Shown: piece by piece, positions 8,244 to 16,163 of the stretch
Layout of the letters: each line of letters starts with the position of its first letter
Numbering within the stretch: the first letter of the stretch is position 1
Origin: Agrococcus beijingensis
Lineage (GTDB): Bacteria > Actinomycetota > Actinomycetes > Actinomycetales > Microbacteriaceae
NCBI RefSeq assembly: GCF_030758955.1
Contig: NZ_CP132360.1
Location: forward strand, 748,904 to 812,903
DNA length: 64,000 bases
Reading direction: 5' to 3'
Made by a program: the position numbers and the translations under genes
Notes under the pieces: model-generated
Database searches by the model: none
Told to the model about the DNA's origin: nothing
What the model saw: the letters and a program-made list of their open reading frames with translations, nothing else

Positions 8244-10745
8244 CTACAGGCGACCGACGCGGGTGACGCGCACGACCGCACGCCCCGCATCCGCCGACGC
8301 ATGCAGGTCGATGGTCGCCCAGATGCGCCAGTCGTGGTCGCCCGCCGGGTCGGCGAGGATCTGCTGCACCGACCACTCGGCGTGACCCTCGTCGATGTCG
8401 AGCATGCGCGAGCTGCGGGCGTCGGCGCCGGTGCCGATCGACGCGTGCTCCTCGTAGTACGCGTCGAGCGCGTCGCCCCAGGCGTCGGCGTCGAAGCCGG
8501 CCTCGGCGTCGAGCTCGCCGAGCTCGTCGTGCTTGTCGAGCGCCGCCAGCTGCACCCGCCGGAACATCTCGTTGCGCACCAGCACCCTGAACGCCCGCGG
8601 ATTCGCGACCACCGAGGGCGGCGGGGGCGGCAGCACCGGCGCCTCGCCGGGAGCCGTGGGGTGCATGAGCTCCTCCCACTCGTCGAGCAGGCTCGAGTCG
8701 ACCTGCCGCACGACTTCGCCGAGCCACTCGATGAGGTCGAGCAGCTCCTCGGTCTTCGCGTCGGCCGGCACTGTCTGCCGGATCGCCCGGTAGGCATCCG
8801 ACAGGTAGCGCAGCACGAGCCCCTCGCGCGCCGCGAGCGCGTAGTGCTGCACGTAGTCGGCGAAGGTCATCGCCCGCTCCCACATGTCGCGCACGACCGA
8901 CTTCGGCGACAGCTCGAAGTCGCTCACCCACGGCTGCGACGCTGCGAAGAACTTCAGCGACTCGGTGAGCAGCTCGTCGAGCGGCTTCGGGTGCGTGACC
9001 TCCTCGAGCAGCTCCATGCGCTGGTCGTACTCGATGCCCTCGGCCTTCATCGCGCCGATCGCCTCGCCCCGCGCCAGGAACTGCTGCTGCGACAGGATCG
9101 GCCGCGGGTCGTCGAGCGTCGACTCGATCACCGAGATGACATCGAGCGGATGCGTCGGGTCGTCCGGGTCGAGCACGTCGATGACCGCGAGTGCGAACGG
9201 GGAGAGCGGCTGGTTGAGCGCGAAGTTCGGCTGCAATTCGACCGTCAGGCGGATGCGGTCGTGGCCGCCGGCCGGATCGGGGTGCTGCTCGACGACGCCA
9301 GCGGTGCGGAGCGTGCGGTAGATCGCGAGCGCCCGCCGCTCGAGCGCCAGCTTGCCGCGCCACGGCTCGTGGGAGTCGGCGATCAGCTGCCGCACGTCGG
9401 CGAAGGCGTCGCCGCCGCGGCCGATCACGTTGAGCAGCATCGAGTGGCTCACCTGCATGCTCGACTGCAGCGGCTCCGGCTCGGCGTTGATGAGCTTCTC
9501 GAACGACGGCTGCCCCCACGAGACGAAGCCCTCGGGCGCCTTCTTCCGCACCAGCTTGCGGCGCTGCTTCGGGTCGTCACCGGCCTTCGCCAGCATCTTC
9601 GCGTTCTCGGCCTCGTGCTCAGGTGCCTGTGCCACCACCGTGCCGGCGGTGTCGTAGCCCGCCCGACCCGCGCGCCCCGCGATCTGGTGGAACTCGCGCG
9701 CCGTGAGCTGACGCATCCGTGTGCCGTCGAACTTCGTCAGGCCCGTGAGCAGCACCGTGCGGATGGGCACGTTGATGCCGACGCCGAGGGTGTCGGTGCC
9801 GCAGATGACGCGCAGCAGCCCCTGCTGCGCGAGCTGCTCGACGAGCCGGCGGTACTTCGGCAGCATGCCCGCGTGGTGCACGCCGATGCCGCTGCGCACC
9901 AGTCGCGAGAGGGTCTGGCCGAAGCGGGTGGTGAAGCGGAAGTCGCCGATCGCGGCGGCGATCTCGTCGCGCTGCTCGCGGGTGGTGATCTTGCCCGAGG
10001 TGAGCGCCTGCGCCCGCTCGAGCGCGGCGGCCTGCGAGAAGTGCACGATGTAGACGGGGGCGCGCTGGGTGCTCAGCAGCTCTTCGATCGTCTCGTGCAC
10101 GGGCGTCATCGCGTACTCGTAGCTGAGCGGCACGGGGCGCTCGACGCCGGTGACGAGCGCGGTCTCGCGGCCGGTGCGCTTCGTCAGGTCGTCAGCGATG
10201 CGGGTGACGTCGCCGAGCGTCGCCGACATCAGGATGAACTGCACGTGCGGCAGCGTCAGCAGCGGCACCTGCCACGCCCAGCCGCGCTGGGGGTCGGCGT
10301 AGAAGTGGAACTCGTCCATCACGACCTGGCCGACCTCGGTGCGCTCGCCGTTGCGGAGGGCCAGGTTGGCGAGGATCTCGGCGGTGCAGCAGATGATTGG
10401 GGCGTCGGCGTTGACCGACGAGTCGCCGGTGACCATGCCGACGTTCTCGGCGCCGAACACCTCGACGAGCGCGAAGAACTTCTCGCTCACGAGCGCCTTG
10501 ATCGGCGCCGTGTAGAAGCTTCGCTGCCCCTGCGCCAGGGCGGCGAAGTGGGCGCCCATCGCGACCAGCGACTTGCCGGTGCCGGTGGGCGTCGAGAGGA
10601 TCAGGTTCGCGCCGCTGACGATCTCGATCAGCGACTCCTCCTGCGCCGGGTAGAGCGGCAGCCCGCGCTCGGCGGACCAGGCGGCGAACGCGTCGAACGC
10701 TTCGTCGGGGTCCCAGGGGGACGGGGTGTGGTCGAGGAGGGGCAT
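8244..10745 (-). CDS. DExH-box superfamily 2 RNA helicase, DUF3516 type
   Basis: This 833-residue ATP-dependent helicase, probably acting on RNA in the cytoplasm, belongs to the actinobacterial Ski2-like group with a DUF3516 C-terminal region. Visible motifs are Q35 upstream of motif I; TPTGTGKS at 52-59 (Walker A); DEFH at 144-147 (Walker B); SAT at 174-176; and QIAGRAGRAGYD (motif VI). The 400-residue C-terminal part has no catalytic motif. The start is the ATG at 10745, where homology-like sequence (MPLLDHTPSPWDPDEAFDAF) begins. It is divergent from the SDR at 10902, with a 12-bp inverted repeat in between. The stop is 8 bp from copy A of the 65-bp palindrome. Confidence 0.93.
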   Translation of the reverse strand: MPLLDHTPSPWDPDEAFDAFAAWSAERGLPLYPAQEESLIEIVSGANLILSTPTGTGKSLVAMGAHFAALAQGQRSFYTAPIKALVSEKFFALVEVFGAENVGMVTGDSSVNADAPIICCTAEILANLALRNGERTEVGQVVMDEFHFYADPQRGWAWQVPLLTLPHVQFILMSATLGDVTRIADDLTKRTGRETALVTGVERPVPLSYEYAMTPVHETIEELLSTQRAPVYIVHFSQAAALERAQALTSGKITTREQRDEIAAAIGDFRFTTRFGQTLSRLVRSGIGVHHAGMLPKYRRLVEQLAQQGLLRVICGTDTLGVGINVPIRTVLLTGLTKFDGTRMRQLTAREFHQIAGRAGRAGYDTAGTVVAQAPEHEAENAKMLAKAGDDPKQRRKLVRKKAPEGFVSWGQPSFEKLINAEPEPLQSSMQVSHSMLLNVIGRGGDAFADVRQLIADSHEPWRGKLALERRALAIYRTLRTAGVVEQHPDPAGGHDRIRLTVELQPNFALNQPLSPFALAVIDVLDPDDPTHPLDVISVIESTLDDPRPILSQQQFLARGEAIGAMKAEGIEYDQRMELLEEVTHPKPLDELLTESLKFFAASQPWVSDFELSPKSVVRDMWERAMTFADYVQHYALAAREGLVLRYLSDAYRAIRQTVPADAKTEELLDLIEWLGEVVRQVDSSLLDEWEELMHPTAPGEAPVLPPPPPSVVANPRAFRVLVRNEMFRRVQLAALDKHDELGELDAEAGFDADAWGDALDAYYEEHASIGTGADARSSRMLDIDEGHAEWSVQQILADPAGDHDWRIWATIDLHASADAGRAVVRVTRVGRL

Positions 10746-10797
10746 CGGGTCGAGTCTGGCGCACTTGGGCGGGGAGGCTGCCGCCTCGGTTGGGGCT

Positions 10798-10872
10798 CCG
10801 GAAGATTCGGGCGGATGCGGGCTCCCAGGTGGATCATCCAGCCGGATGCTCGCAGCGCCGCGAATCTTCCGG
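10798..10872. promoter_or_regulatory. 75-bp element with perfect 12-bp inverted ends
   Basis: CCGGAAGATTCG (10798-10809) and CGAATCTTCCGG (10861-10872) are exact reverse complements 51 bp apart. The element fills the gap between the divergent helicase and SDR genes. It could be a looped operator or a miniature palindromic element; sequence alone does not decide. Confidence 0.7.
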
Positions 10873-10890
10873 CTCGCGCGAGTCCTCCGG

Positions 10891-10902
10891 TAGAATCTCC
10901 TG
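10891..10902 (+). promoter_or_regulatory. -10 hexamer of a probable leaderless mRNA
   Basis: TAGAAT at 10891-10896 is a near-consensus -10 placed five bases before the GTG at 10902. Transcription would begin at or next to the start codon, so translation would be leaderless. No Shine-Dalgarno sequence is seen before this GTG. Confidence 0.5.
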
Positions 10903-12437
10903 TGCTCCCCGATCCCCTCACCTGCTCCGACGACGTCCGCGACCGGGTCGAGCACCCCGCGCCACAGGCCGCGCCGGCCGCTGCCGAGTCGCCCGCAACC
11001 CTCGACCCCGCCGACGTCGCGACGACCCTCCGCGTGCTCGAGACCCTCCACGCCATGGATCGCGACGACCCGCACTACGTCGCGGTGCGGCAGGCGACCG
11101 CGAACATGTTCAAGGAGGTCAAGCTCGCCAGCCGCAAGGCGAAGCACGCGCGCATCCAGGCCGCCGACCGCGCTGTCGTCGCCGCGACCGCCACCGGAGC
11201 GCCCGACCGCATCGATGACGAGACCCGCGGCATCCCGCTCGCCACCCGCGTCGCGGCGCCGACCGCGGGCGAGCTGCTCCGCTCGCGCGGCTGCTACATC
11301 TGCAAGCAGCAGTACACGCTGGTCGACGCGTTCTACCACCAGCTCTGCCCCGACTGCGCGGCCCTCAGCCACGCCAAGCGCGACGCCGGCACCGACCTCG
11401 CCGGCAAGCGGGCGCTGCTCACCGGCGGCCGCGCCAAGATCGGCATGCACATCGCACTGCGGCTGCTGCGCGACGGCGCCCACACGACGATCACGACGCG
11501 GTTCCCGAGGGATGCGGTGCGTCGCTTCACGTCGCTGCCCGACTCTGCGGAGTGGATCGATCGTCTGAAGGTGGTCGGCATCGATCTGCGCGACCCGGCG
11601 CAGGTCGTCGGTCTCGCCGAGGACGTCGCCGCAGCCGGCCCGCTCGACATCCTCATCAACAACGCCGCGCAGACGGTGCGCCGCTCCCCCGGCGCCTACG
11701 CGCCGCTGGTCGATGCGGAGCTCGCCCCGCTGCCCGACGGGCCACTGCCCGAACTGGTCACCTTCGGGCACACGAACGACGCGCATCCGCTCGCTCTTGC
11801 CGCCTCGGTGGCGGCCCACCCCATCCTCGCGAGCGCCGCGAAGACCGCCGACGAGCTGACGGCGCAGGCCATGGCCGCCGGCAGCAGCTCGCTCGAGCGG
11901 CTCGCCGCCGGCACCGCGATCGATGCCGGCGGGCTGCTGCCTGACGAGCACCACATCAACAGCTGGACGCAGCACGTCGACCAGGTCGAGCCGCTCGAGA
12001 TGCTCGAGGTGCAGCTGGCCAACATGACCGCGCCGTTCCTGCTGGTGTCGAGGCTGCGGCCGGCGCTCGCCGCGTCGACCGCGCGGCGCAAGTACATCGT
12101 GAACGTGTCGGCGATGGAGGGCGTGTTCGGCCGCGGCTACAAGGGGCCCGGCCACCCGCACACGAACATGGCGAAGGCGGCGCTCAACATGCTGACGCGC
12201 ACGAGCGCCCGCGAGATGTTCGAGAGCGACCGGATCCTGATGACCGCCGTCGACACCGGCTGGATCACCGATGAGCGCCCCCACTTCACGAAGGTGCGGC
12301 TGGCCGAGGAGGGCTTCCACGCGCCGCTCGACCTGGTCGACGGCGCCGCCCGCGTCTATGACCCGATCGTGCGCGGCGAGGCGGGCGAAGACCTGTTCGG
12401 CGTCTTCCTGAAGGACTACGCGCCGGGCTCGTGGTGA
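10902..12437 (+). CDS. SDR oxidoreductase with N-terminal zinc ribbon
   Basis: This 511-residue protein has a helical N-terminal region. A zinc-ribbon-like motif follows, with CYIC at 131-134 and CPDC at 149-152. A short-chain dehydrogenase domain starts at ALLTGGRAKIGMH (about 171-183), contains LINNAAQTVRR and ends in a catalytic-region S-M-E...KAALNMLTR pattern in which the usual Tyr is displaced. An insert of roughly 100 residues follows the NNA motif. SDRs of this size with a zinc ribbon are uncommon in bacteria; the substrate is unknown. The start is GTG 10902 next to the TAGAAT at 10891. Confidence 0.85.
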   Translation: MLPDPLTCSDDVRDRVEHPAPQAAPAAAESPATLDPADVATTLRVLETLHAMDRDDPHYVAVRQATANMFKEVKLASRKAKHARIQAADRAVVAATATGAPDRIDDETRGIPLATRVAAPTAGELLRSRGCYICKQQYTLVDAFYHQLCPDCAALSHAKRDAGTDLAGKRALLTGGRAKIGMHIALRLLRDGAHTTITTRFPRDAVRRFTSLPDSAEWIDRLKVVGIDLRDPAQVVGLAEDVAAAGPLDILINNAAQTVRRSPGAYAPLVDAELAPLPDGPLPELVTFGHTNDAHPLALAASVAAHPILASAAKTADELTAQAMAAGSSSLERLAAGTAIDAGGLLPDEHHINSWTQHVDQVEPLEMLEVQLANMTAPFLLVSRLRPALAASTARRKYIVNVSAMEGVFGRGYKGPGHPHTNMAKAALNMLTRTSAREMFESDRILMTAVDTGWITDERPHFTKVRLAEEGFHAPLDLVDGAARVYDPIVRGEAGEDLFGVFLKDYAPGSW

Positions 12438-12444
12438 GCGCTTC

Positions 12445-12483
12445 GGCTGGTCGAGCAGCGGCCGCGGGCCGGGTCTCGAAGCC
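12445..12483. repeat. REP-like intergenic palindrome
   Basis: The GGTCGAG...TCTCGAAGCC stretch, with GGCCGCGGGCC at its centre, matches the general form of the GGTCGAG...CTCGAGACC intergenic palindromes common in Microbacteriaceae. Related stretches occur at 26319-26353 and, unusually, inside a gene at 45844-45884. Confidence 0.5.
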
Positions 12484-12735
12484 GTGACTCCGGCCGAGTT
12501 GCGCGCCCTCCCGCTCGGCACCCGCGTCGTCGTGCGCTACCGCCTGCACGGCGACGCGCATAAGGCGACGGATGCGCTGGGCGACCTGGTCGCGGTCGAT
12601 GCGGCCACGTGCACGGTCGCCACGCGTCGCGGCGAGGTGCTGATCGCCATCGCCGACATCATCGCGGCGAAGCAGGTGCCGCCGCCCCCGGCGCCGCGCC
12701 CGCGCCCGCACCCGCACCCGCACCCGCGGGATTGA
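12484..12735 (+). CDS. Small SH3-like barrel protein with His-Pro tail
   Basis: This is an 83-residue protein from GTG 12484. The stretch LPLGTRVVVRYRL...TDALGDLV, then CTVATRRGEVLIAIADIIAAKQVP, resembles the SH3-like N-terminal domain of actinobacterial GNAT acetyltransferases of the Rv0428c type. Here it stands alone, without the acetyltransferase domain. It ends in PRPRPHPHPHPRD, a His/Pro tail that could bind metal. It may be a free-standing domain or the remnant of a longer gene. The 65-bp palindrome copy B begins at its stop codon. Confidence 0.6.
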   Translation: MTPAELRALPLGTRVVVRYRLHGDAHKATDALGDLVAVDAATCTVATRRGEVLIAIADIIAAKQVPPPPAPRPRPHPHPHPRD

Positions 12736-12800
12736 TCTCAACGTGTGAGGTGTGCGTTCGGCGCACCTGGTGCGGCAACGCACCACCTCACACGTTGAGA
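12736..12800. repeat. 65-bp palindromic repeat, copy B
   Basis: TCTCAACGTGTGAGGTG at the left is the perfect inverse of CACCTCACACGTTGAGA at the right except for base spacing at the centre, giving 17-bp arms. Compared with copy C, a C in the left arm has become G and its partner G has become C, so the pairing is kept. It lies 3 bp beyond the end of the DUF559 gene (12804-13670). Confidence 0.92.
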
Positions 12801-12803
12801 ACG

Positions 12804-13670
12804 TCAGCTCCAGGGAGCGCGGCGGTGCACGCCGCGCCGCACCAGGTCGAGCACGACCTCGCGCACGTACTCGGGCTGGAAGAGCACCTGCTCATAGGTG
12901 AAGCGCACCACCACGTAGCCGCGGCGCGTCAGCTCTGCGTCGCGGCGCCGATCCTTCGCCAGCTGCTCGGGCGAGGCGTGCCACGCCACCGAGTCGATCT
13001 CGACCACGAGCGAGCGACCGATCAGGAAGTCGACGAACTCGCCCTCCACCGGTGACGCCTGCTGCCGGAATGCGATGCGACAACGCCGGAGCATCGCGGC
13101 GAACTCCGACTCCGATCCGGAGCCCGCAGTTCCTGTCGCCCACGCCAGCCCGCGCGTGCGGCGACTCGGCAGCAGCTGCACCAGCTCAGCGAGGTCCTCG
13201 AGCGCGACGAGCTCCTTCGCGAGCGCCGTATCGGCGGCCGCCATCAGCTCGGTCTCGCTGATGCAGTGTGCCGCATTGGCCAGCGCGGCGATGGGTGCGT
13301 CGATGCCGAACCGCGGGCGTGACTCGTCGAGGCGGGACGGCGTCGCGTGCGCGACGACGCTGTCGTTCGCGCGAGTGCCGGCCGCTCGCACGCTGTGCGT
13401 GTTGCGCCGGATGCGCACGTGCAGCTTCTGGGGGCCGTGCGGCAGCCAGAGCTCGTGCTTGGCGAACGCCGTGACGCACGTCGCGACACCGCCGGCGCGC
13501 AGCGCCCGCGTCACCTCGTTCTGCAGACCGATCAGTGCGACCCAGCCGCGCAGCGGCGTCCAGATCTGCGAGCCCGACATCGCCTGCAGCTCCCCCTTCG
13601 AGACGACGTTGCGCGCCGCCTGCACGGTGCAGACCCCGCCCTCGCTCGCCAACCACTCCAGGAACTCCAT
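12804..13670 (-). CDS. DUF559 (Vsr-fold) endonuclease-like protein
   Basis: This 288-residue protein has an AbiEi-like winged-helix N-terminus (WLASEGGVCTVQAARNVVSK, then a LRGWVAL motif). Its C-terminal PDDEXK/Vsr-type domain has VDFLI, VVEIDSVAWH and the RRDAELTRRGYVVVRFTYEQV motif, which are the expected acid, E-x-D and late-strand elements of DUF559. Such proteins are widespread in actinobacteria, with proposed but unproven DNA nicking or defence roles. The gene is bracketed by palindrome copies B (3 bp past its end) and C (63 bp before its start), which could make it the partner of those repeats. Confidence 0.88.
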   Translation of the reverse strand: MEFLEWLASEGGVCTVQAARNVVSKGELQAMSGSQIWTPLRGWVALIGLQNEVTRALRAGGVATCVTAFAKHELWLPHGPQKLHVRIRRNTHSVRAAGTRANDSVVAHATPSRLDESRPRFGIDAPIAALANAAHCISETELMAAADTALAKELVALEDLAELVQLLPSRRTRGLAWATGTAGSGSESEFAAMLRRCRIAFRQQASPVEGEFVDFLIGRSLVVEIDSVAWHASPEQLAKDRRRDAELTRRGYVVVRFTYEQVLFQPEYVREVVLDLVRRGVHRRAPWS

Positions 13671-13732
13671 GCGCGGAGGATGCCCGCCGGGGTGGTTGAG
13701 CCGGGACGGTCGGGCGCCGACCTGTGGAGAGT

Positions 13733-13797
13733 TCTCAACGTGTCAGGTGCGTGTTCGCCGCACAGGGTGCGCCGAACCGACACCTGACACGTTGAGA
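13733..13797. repeat. 65-bp palindromic repeat, copy C
   Basis: Arms TCTCAACGTGTCAGGTG and CACCTGACACGTTGAGA are exact inverses of 17 bp. It lies in the divergent gap between the DUF559 gene start (13670) and the hydrolase start (13861), so it is not simply a transcription terminator. The centre differs from copies A and B apart from a shared TTCG at offset 21-25. Confidence 0.92.
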
Positions 13798-13860
13798 TCA
13801 GGGCCGCGCGGGCGGGACTCGCACCTGGACGGCGGGCGGGGCGCCTGCTTGGCTGGCGCC

Positions 13861-14637
13861 GTGCAGCACGTCAGCTCAGCAGACGGCACGGCCATCGCCG
13901 TGCACCGCAGCGGGTCCGGCCGGCCCGTGGTGATCGTCGGCGGCGCGTTCTCGACGGCGCCCGACGGAGCCAGGCTCGCCGAGGCGATCGTCGCGCGCGG
14001 CTTCGAGGCGATCGCGTTCGACCGGCGGGCGCGCGGCGACAGCGGCGACACGAAGCCCTACGCGCCCGAGCGCGAAGCCGAGGATCTCACCGCCGTGATC
14101 GAGGCGGCAGGCGACAGCGCGATCGTGCTCGGCCACTCCTCCGGCGCGCTGCTCGCCCTGCTGGCCGCCGCGCACGGGGCGCCGATCGAGCACCTCTTCC
14201 TCTCCGAGCCGCCGATGCGGTTCGGCAAGGACGAGCCCGGCGACGACCTGCCGCAGCGCCTGCAGTCGCTCGTCGACGAGGGCCGCCCCGGCGAGGCGGT
14301 GACGCTGTTCCAGCTCGAGGGCGTCGGGCTGCCGCCCGCGATGGTCGAGCAGATCAAGGCATCGTCGCTGTTCGAGCACCTGACGACGCTCGCCCAGTCG
14401 ACCGTGTACGACGCGACGATCGCGGCGGCCACCTCCAACCCCGACGCCCGGCTGCTCGGCATCGCGGTGCCGACGACGATCCTCGTGGGCGTCGAGACCA
14501 TGCCCGTGCTCGAGCGGGCGGCGCCGATGCTGGCCGAGCGCATGCCCGCGGCCGAGCTCGTCAGGGTGCCCGAGTCGCGCAACCACGCGATCGATCCGCC
14601 CGCGACCGCCGCGATCATCGCCGAGCGCGTCGGCTGA
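13861..14637 (+). CDS. Alpha/beta-fold hydrolase
   Basis: This 258-residue cytoplasmic hydrolase starts at GTG 13861, where homology-like sequence begins (the frame is open upstream through the palindrome). It carries the nucleophile elbow GHSSG (nucleophile the central Ser), an oxyanion-region RPVVIVGGAFST, and a C-terminal SRNHAID histidine. The aspartate probably lies in the TTILVGVETMP strand region, where the usual Asp appears as Glu. The substrate is unknown. It ends 6 bp before the next gene, with which it is probably co-transcribed. Confidence 0.85.
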   Translation: MQHVSSADGTAIAVHRSGSGRPVVIVGGAFSTAPDGARLAEAIVARGFEAIAFDRRARGDSGDTKPYAPEREAEDLTAVIEAAGDSAIVLGHSSGALLALLAAAHGAPIEHLFLSEPPMRFGKDEPGDDLPQRLQSLVDEGRPGEAVTLFQLEGVGLPPAMVEQIKASSLFEHLTTLAQSTVYDATIAAATSNPDARLLGIAVPTTILVGVETMPVLERAAPMLAERMPAAELVRVPESRNHAIDPPATAAIIAERVG

Positions 14638-14643
14638 GCGACC

Positions 14644-15219
14644 ATGGGCACCGCGCTGCTCGACATGTCGATGTCGCTCGACGGCTACATCGCCGGCCCG
14701 GGCGACGCGCTCGAGCTGCCGGGCGGCGAGGGGTTCGCCCTGCACGACTGGTTCGGCGACCCGGATGCGCCTGCCGGCACCGAGGCAGACCTCCGCCAGT
14801 TCGCAGAGATCACGCAGGCGGGTGCGGTCCTCTCGGGCCGCCGCACGGCGCAGCAGACCGGCCACTGGGGCGGTGACCATCACGCCATGGGGGTGCCGAT
14901 CTTCGTGGTGAGCCGAAGCGCGCCGCCGTCGGAGGTCGCCGACATGCCGCTGGTGCACTACGTGCGCGATGTCGTCGAGGCGATCGGGCAGGCGAAGGAG
15001 GCCGCCGGCGACCGGCACGTGCACATGATCGGCGCCGGCTGGGTGCCGGCCGCGATCGACGCCGGAGCGATCGACGAGATCCGCATCCACCACGTGCCAC
15101 TCCTCATGGGTGGCGGGCGGCGGCTCTTCGACGTGCTGGCTCGGCCCGTGGCGCTCGAGATCCTGCAGGTCGACGCGGCGCCGAAGGCGACGCACATCCG
15201 CTACCGGGTGGTGCGCTGA
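14644..15219 (+). CDS. Dihydrofolate reductase-like (RibD C-terminal) protein
   Basis: This 191-residue NADPH-binding protein has the RibD-C/DHFR fold. MSMSLDGYIAGP at residues 8-19 is the hallmark N-terminal strand, with AVLSGRRTAQQTGHW in the middle and HMIGAGWVPAAIDAGAIDEI plus PLLMGGGRRLFD at the cofactor end. Members reduce flavin or pteridine-like compounds; the actual substrate is unknown. It follows the hydrolase gene by 6 bp. A second, diverged family member lies at 17483-18052. Confidence 0.9.
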   Translation: MGTALLDMSMSLDGYIAGPGDALELPGGEGFALHDWFGDPDAPAGTEADLRQFAEITQAGAVLSGRRTAQQTGHWGGDHHAMGVPIFVVSRSAPPSEVADMPLVHYVRDVVEAIGQAKEAAGDRHVHMIGAGWVPAAIDAGAIDEIRIHHVPLLMGGGRRLFDVLARPVALEILQVDAAPKATHIRYRVVR

Positions 15220-15286
15220 GCCGCGCCGTGCCCGCTATCGTGACGCAGCGCATCCTGCGCCCGCGAGCGCAGCCGCGCGGCGCCGA

Positions 15287-15955
15287 CTACCCGATCGTGA
15301 TGCGCGGGCGGTGGGTGCGGCGCCAGATCACCAGCTCGGCGACCGCCAGGTTGATGAGCCAGCCGGCGGTCATCGCGACGGCCCGCGAGGTCTCGTCGGC
15401 GGAGCCGTAGATGATCGAGCCGGGGATCAGCGCGAAGGCCTGCGTGCCGGCGGCGACGCCGAGGGCGTAGGCGCGGGTCATCCAGGCGCCGTGGGCCACA
15501 TAGCGCCGCTGCATCAATGCTCGCACCGCGAGCACCAGCGCGACCACCATGTACGTGCCGAACGCCCAGCGGATCACGAGCAGCGCCGGCCCGTCGCCGG
15601 GCGGCAGCTCGGTGGCGGTCGCCATCCAGAGCGCCGAGAGCGCCACGGCGAAGCCCGCCGGGATCAGCACGCGCCCCGCCATGCGATGCCAGCTGCCCCG
15701 CCCGCGCCGCAGCGAGGGGATGAACTGGAACGCCCCGAGCATGCCGAACACGACGCCGCCGACGATGTGCACGACCACCGGCACCGGGAAGTCGGTGAAG
15801 CGGGTCGCCTCGGGCATGATCGCTGGGCCGCCGAAGAGCTGGGTGATGCGCAGCGAGCCGGTGGTGATCGGGATGCTCACCAGCAGGATCAGCCCGACCG
15901 GCACCAGCCAGATCGCGCCCGACTGTGCGCGCGCTCGCGTGACGCTCATGCTCAT
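15287..15955 (-). CDS. DUF2306-type membrane protein
   Basis: This 222-residue multi-pass membrane protein has about six to seven helices. The stretch PVVVHIVGGVVFGMLGAFQF, then RRGRGSWHRMAGRVLIPAG, carries paired histidines on helices, the pattern seen in DUF2306, which is thought to belong to the cytochrome b561/ferric-reductase-like heme-binding helix bundles. Heme binding is therefore possible but unproven. The gene is single, read convergently to the DHFR-like gene and divergently from the aminopeptidase gene. Confidence 0.8.
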   Translation of the reverse strand: MSMSVTRARAQSGAIWLVPVGLILLVSIPITTGSLRITQLFGGPAIMPEATRFTDFPVPVVVHIVGGVVFGMLGAFQFIPSLRRGRGSWHRMAGRVLIPAGFAVALSALWMATATELPPGDGPALLVIRWAFGTYMVVALVLAVRALMQRRYVAHGAWMTRAYALGVAAGTQAFALIPGSIIYGSADETSRAVAMTAGWLINLAVAELVIWRRTHRPRITIG

Positions 15956-16163
15956 CGTCTCCTCGCCCAGGCCGCGCGGCGCCGAACGCGCCCGTCGCGG
16001 GCCTGCACGGCAGGTCTACTCCGGTGCGGCCCGTGGCGACAGCCGGGTTTCCCCCGCACGCCCGATCGCGCCGCCGAGGCCGGTGTCAAGGCAGTCACGC
16101 GACCACGCGGCCGCACCGCCGACCGCAGGATACGATCGGAAGCCCGTCTGACTGGAGACCGCT

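Noticed and set aside
8127..10901. Long open frame upstream of the zinc-ribbon SDR on the plus strand
   Set aside because: It is the antisense shadow of the DExH helicase. Composition is Arg/Glu-biased without motifs, and the SDR has a good GTG start at 10902.
13532..13783. Small minus-strand ORF covering palindrome copy C
   Set aside because: It consists of translated palindrome plus the start of the DUF559 gene in another frame, with no credible start signal.
8171..13797. The 65-bp palindromes as ordinary intrinsic terminators
   Set aside because: Copy C lies in a divergent gap and copy A between two same-direction genes next to a ribosome binding site. Length is fixed at 65 bp.
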